Position numbers and translations under genes: made by a program. From Shewanella sp. MTB7 (GTDB lineage: Bacteria; Pseudomonadota; Gammaproteobacteria; Enterobacterales; Shewanellaceae), in contig NZ_CP085636.1 of assembly GCF_027571385.1 (NCBI RefSeq), positions 4,344,001 through 4,408,000 of the forward strand: 64,000 nucleotides of DNA, in the 5' to 3' direction. The notes beneath the pieces were generated by a model. That model searched no databases, was not told the origin of the DNA, and worked only from the letters and a program-made list of their open reading frames with translations. Positions 58,464 through 64,000 of this stretch are shown piece after piece (the first letter of the stretch is position 1; each line of letters begins with the position of its first letter).

Positions 58464-59150
58464 TTAATTTGTTAAAAATAGTTTAGCCAGCCGAAGATCA
58501 TCTGGGTGGGTGATCTTAATGTTTTCGATGCTACCCGAAACCAGCCCAGGTGAAACTCCAGCCCACTCCATCGCAGAAGCTTCATCAGTAATAATCGCAT
58601 TTTCTATCAACGCAGAACTTAAGTTACCTCTAAGCTCTGCACCTAAAAATAGTTGAGGAGTTAAAGCTTGCCATAACTGCTCTCGACACACTGTTTTTTC
58701 TATTGTTCCATCACCCTTGCCACGTTTCATTGTATCCCTAACGGGCACAGCCAATATTGCGCCTTGAGGGAAGCGCTCTCGAGATGCGATAAGCTTATCA
58801 ATGTCGCTATGGGTCAAACAGGGACGCGCAGCATCATGTACTAAGGCCCAAGCACCGTCTTCAATATGCTCAAGGCAAGCTAATACAGAATCAGCTCTCT
58901 CGCCTCCGCCGACAACAGTGTGTAGCTTAGGGTGCGATGCCTGAGGTAAAGAGCTAAATAGCGTATCTTTTGGATAAAGTGCCACGATCACTTTGTCAAT
59001 TTTGGGGTGAGTTAGGAGTATGGTTAACGTTAACCCTAAGATAGGCGTACCATTAATCTCTAAATACTGTTTAGGGATCTCCGTTCCCATTCGACTTCCT
59101 ATACCCGCAGCCGGAACAACGGCAACAATTTTATCTTGACGCTCATTCAT
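58464..59150 (-). CDS. ispD: 2-C-methyl-D-erythritol 4-phosphate cytidylyltransferase IspD
   Basis: A 228-residue IspD. Nucleotide-binding VPAAGIGSRMGTEIPKQYLEI, LVHDAARPCLT, and the Lys/Asp region VRDTMKRG with TDEASAMEWAG. Complete. It lies between ftsB and ispF in a minus-strand series, with a MITE-like element upstream. Confidence 0.95.
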   Translation of the reverse strand: MNERQDKIVAVVPAAGIGSRMGTEIPKQYLEINGTPILGLTLTILLTHPKIDKVIVALYPKDTLFSSLPQASHPKLHTVVGGGERADSVLACLEHIEDGAWALVHDAARPCLTHSDIDKLIASRERFPQGAILAVPVRDTMKRGKGDGTIEKTVCREQLWQALTPQLFLGAELRGNLSSALIENAIITDEASAMEWAGVSPGLVSGSIENIKITHPDDLRLAKLFLTN

Positions 59151-59170
59151 AGTTAAAGCTCATAATGTAT

Positions 59171-59435
59171 ATACCCAAGCGACCTCAATATGCTCGTTTC
59201 AGAGCTCCCGTAGGATAGCTGAACAAGGCAATGATTGAGGATAATGGTTATTCCCTTATTGATATCACTAACACAGTGCAGATATTCTACGGGAACTCCC
59301 CAAGGGCACGGCGAGAAGCTACATGTTTCTGCGTTATGAAAAAGTGAATTAGAATAACTAGTCCAACTATTTCATGCCTTGAACTCCGTCACTTCTCGAC
59401 ATGCTAAACCCTGTATCTTGAAGTGGTTTGGGTAT
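59171..59435. mobile_element. MITE-like element between ftsB and ispD
   Basis: A 265-bp segment without an ORF. Its ends are imperfect 23-bp terminal inverted repeats, ATACCCAAGCGACCTC... and ...GAAGTGGTTTGGGTAT, matching at 18 of 23 positions. An inner inverted repeat is also present: GAGCTCCCGTAGGATA near 59212 and TATTCTACGGGAACTC near 59285. Nested inverted repeats and no coding potential fit a MITE or a dispersed palindromic repeat. Confidence 0.7.
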
Positions 59436-59446
59436 AAATGAAAGAG

Positions 59447-59746
59447 TTAATGACTTAAAACCTTGCTGGTATGTTTATCACCGACGACACGAAAAAAAGT
59501 TTCACCTTTTTTTACCATACCTAGCTCATTCCGAGCTCGCTCCTCTAACGCTTCAGTACCACTGCGAAGATCGATAATCTCCTCTCTCAATATCTGATTC
59601 CTGTCATTTAACTTGTCATTACTCGCTTGCTGAAGATAAATATGATCTCGTAATTTCAACGATTTTGGCAGACTATTTACGCCAAGCCAAAGTTGGTATT
59701 GAAGCAAGCCTAACAGTGACACTAATACAAATAGAAGACGTCTCAT
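59447..59746 (-). CDS. ftsB: Cell division protein FtsB
   Basis: A 99-residue bitopic protein. TM segment LLFVLVSLLGLLQYQLWLG (residues 4-22), then a coiled coil (LQQASNDKLNDRNQILREEIIDLRSG) and conserved EALEERARNELGMVKKGETFFRVV. It forms the FtsQBL complex of the divisome. ATG 59746 was chosen; the longer frame begins 18 codons upstream in a non-conserved stretch. It lies between eno and ispD. Confidence 0.92.
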   Translation of the reverse strand: MRRLLFVLVSLLGLLQYQLWLGVNSLPKSLKLRDHIYLQQASNDKLNDRNQILREEIIDLRSGTEALEERARNELGMVKKGETFFRVVGDKHTSKVLSH

Positions 59747-59800
59747 TATAATTAAAAATCCGCCAGTGGATGTACGACAATATTTTAGCGATAGTAACAA

Positions 59801-59827
59801 AAAAGGTCACCTATATGGTGACCTTTT
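59801..59827 (-). terminator. Terminator of eno
   Basis: AAAAGGTCACC-ATATA-GGTGACCTTTT on the minus strand, about 75 bp after the eno stop. Confidence 0.85.
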
Positions 59828-59900
59828 CAAATTTAGCGGTCATTTAATCGTTTTTAATTGACCACCTAACTCAACAGATAATGCGATAATCAAAAATAGA

Positions 59901-61208
<1,308 letters not shown>

Positions 61209-61362
61209 TTAAGTTTAAAAATGAAAAAGTGAAAATAAAATCTGTTCACCAAAATCGACATAACCAAAACAGCGCCTAAGTCTCCTCTAGGGTAAAAAAG
61301 AGTGACACCTCACCATGTAAAAACACAGTAAGTAAAATGAACTTAGGACAAGTACTCTATAG

Positions 61363-61397
61363 ACAAAAAAGCCGCTTCCTAAGAGAGGAAACGGCCG
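61363..61397 (-). terminator. Terminator of pyrG
   Basis: GCCGTTTCCT-CTCTT-AGGAAGCGGC followed by TTTTTT on the minus strand. Confidence 0.85.
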
Positions 61398-61408
61398 AGT
61401 ATTTGGTA

Positions 61409-63094
<1,686 letters not shown>

Positions 63095-63147
63095 CTAGGA
63101 CGGGGCGCAATTATACCAAAGCCCTAGCGATTCGACAAACAAGATTA

Positions 63148-63948
63148 TTAGAAAGTTTTAACTTCTTGTGATTTTACTTCATCCCAGTATTGATCGAGCT
63201 CATCCAAAGTATGATCTTCCATCGACTTACCCGTTTGATTTGCTAACGATTCTACCCCTCGAAAACGTCTTTCAAACTTTCTGTTTGCCTGACGTAATGC
63301 CTGCTCGGGTTCAACGCCAAGGTGCCGGGCAAGATTCACCACGGCAAATAGCAGATCGCCCATTTCGTCCTGAACTCTATCTTGACTAATTTCATCTTGC
63401 TTAACTTCATATATTACTTCGCCTATTTCTTCATGGATTTTATCCACAACAGGCCCAAGTTCTGCCCAATCGAAGCCAACTCGAGCAACACGTTTTTGAA
63501 TTTTGACAGAGCGAGATAGTGCAGGTAAACCAACGGGTATATTATCCAATACAGAGTGCAGATCTTTATCGCTGCGTTCTTTAGCCTTAATCTGCTCCCA
63601 GTTATCTTTTACCTGCTCTGCACTCGCATCGATTAGGGAACCAAATACATGAGGATGGCGAGAGGTCAGTTTATTACAGATTTTGTCTACGACATCGCCA
63701 AAATCAAACAAACCAGCTTCTCTACCTAACTGACAATAGAATACTATCTGAAACAGCAGATCACCCAATTCATCGGGCAGCTCATCCATCGCCATTCTCT
63801 CTATGGTATCAGCCACTTCATAGGCTTCTTCCAAGGTGAATGGAACGATTGTCTCAAAGCTCTGAGCTTTATCCCAAGGGCAACCCGTATGGGGGTCCCT
63901 AAGCTTAGCCATAATATCGAGCAGAGGTTTAATATCATTACTGTGCAT
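63148..63948 (-). CDS. mazG: Nucleoside triphosphate pyrophosphohydrolase MazG
   Basis: A 266-residue tandem-domain MazG that hydrolyses NTPs to NMPs. The N-terminal domain has GCPWDKAQSFETIVPFTLEE and DELGDLLFQIVFY (EExxE...ExxD pattern), repeated in the C-terminal domain as HEEIGEVIYEV and DEMGDLLFAVVNLARHL. First gene of this minus-strand series within the window; the upstream gene is outside. Confidence 0.95.
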   Translation of the reverse strand: MHSNDIKPLLDIMAKLRDPHTGCPWDKAQSFETIVPFTLEEAYEVADTIERMAMDELPDELGDLLFQIVFYCQLGREAGLFDFGDVVDKICNKLTSRHPHVFGSLIDASAEQVKDNWEQIKAKERSDKDLHSVLDNIPVGLPALSRSVKIQKRVARVGFDWAELGPVVDKIHEEIGEVIYEVKQDEISQDRVQDEMGDLLFAVVNLARHLGVEPEQALRQANRKFERRFRGVESLANQTGKSMEDHTLDELDQYWDEVKSQEVKTF

Positions 63949-63986
63949 AGCTAAACCTTAAAATAGTGTTTTGGAAAATGAAAATG

Positions 63987-64000
63987 ACGACCAAGGTCGT
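63987..64000. repeat. Inverted repeat at right edge
   Basis: ACGACC-AA-GGTCGT, cut by the window edge. On the minus strand it is followed by CATTTTCATTTTCC, so it may be part of the terminator of the gene upstream of mazG. Confidence 0.35.

Overview
The window is a chromosomal segment of a marine gammaproteobacterium, almost certainly Shewanella. The gene order mazG-pyrG-eno-ftsB-ispD-ispF-truD/surE-pcm-nlpD-rpoS // mutS // recA-alaS-csrA-tRNA(Ser)-tRNA(Arg) array is the Shewanella/Vibrio arrangement. The protein families (long-form QueF next to Syd, DUF2789, DUF3192, a SEC-C protein, an alginate-export-type porin, a Sfp-type phosphopantetheinyl transferase) fit the same group. No prophage, insertion sequence or CRISPR array was seen.

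Layout. (a) 1-370, minus strand: the 5' part of a CsrB/RsmZ-type regulatory RNA with about 26 GGA motifs, cut by the left edge, with a perfect GacA/UvrY box (537-554) upstream. (b) 687-5266: a DUF962 protein with a GNAT acetyltransferase, DUF2789, DUF3192, a DUF2310 zinc-ribbon protein, and divergent syd and queF. (c) 5585-11658: a porin behind FNR-like and CRP-like sites, a PPTase, a ribosome-hibernation factor, and a Fur-box-preceded DUF3649/PepSY/DUF3325 operon. (d) 11704-17504: an HD-GYP response regulator and a 1583-residue hybrid histidine kinase. (e) 17853-25165: a Tricorn-like protease, a small membrane protein, and a VWA lipoprotein with an ECF sigma factor and its probable anti-sigma factor. 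(f) 25451-39233: a SulP transporter with a duplicated start region, purE, a diguanylate cyclase gene interrupted by an amber codon, a lytic transglycosylase, gshA, an M16 peptidase, YqaA, a DAACS symporter and small proteins. (g) 39489-42736: the oadGAB sodium-pumping oxaloacetate decarboxylase operon. (h) 43503-45200: 13 tRNA genes (3 Ser-GCU, 10 Arg-ACG) built by segmental and tandem duplication. (i) 45438-63948: csrA, alaS, recA, mutS, rpoS, nlpD, pcm, a truD-surE fusion, ispF, ispD, ftsB, eno, pyrG and mazG.

Themes. The Csr system appears twice: csrA and a GGA-rich antagonist RNA with a GacA box. Cyclic-di-GMP turnover or sensing is suggested by the HD-GYP protein, the GGDEF protein and a PilZ-like protein. 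The most unusual items are the in-frame TruD-SurE fusion, the apparent loss of recX with only a 3' remnant left between recA and alaS, the split diguanylate cyclase, the duplicated sulP leader, the amplified tRNA array, and a MITE-like element between ispD and ftsB.
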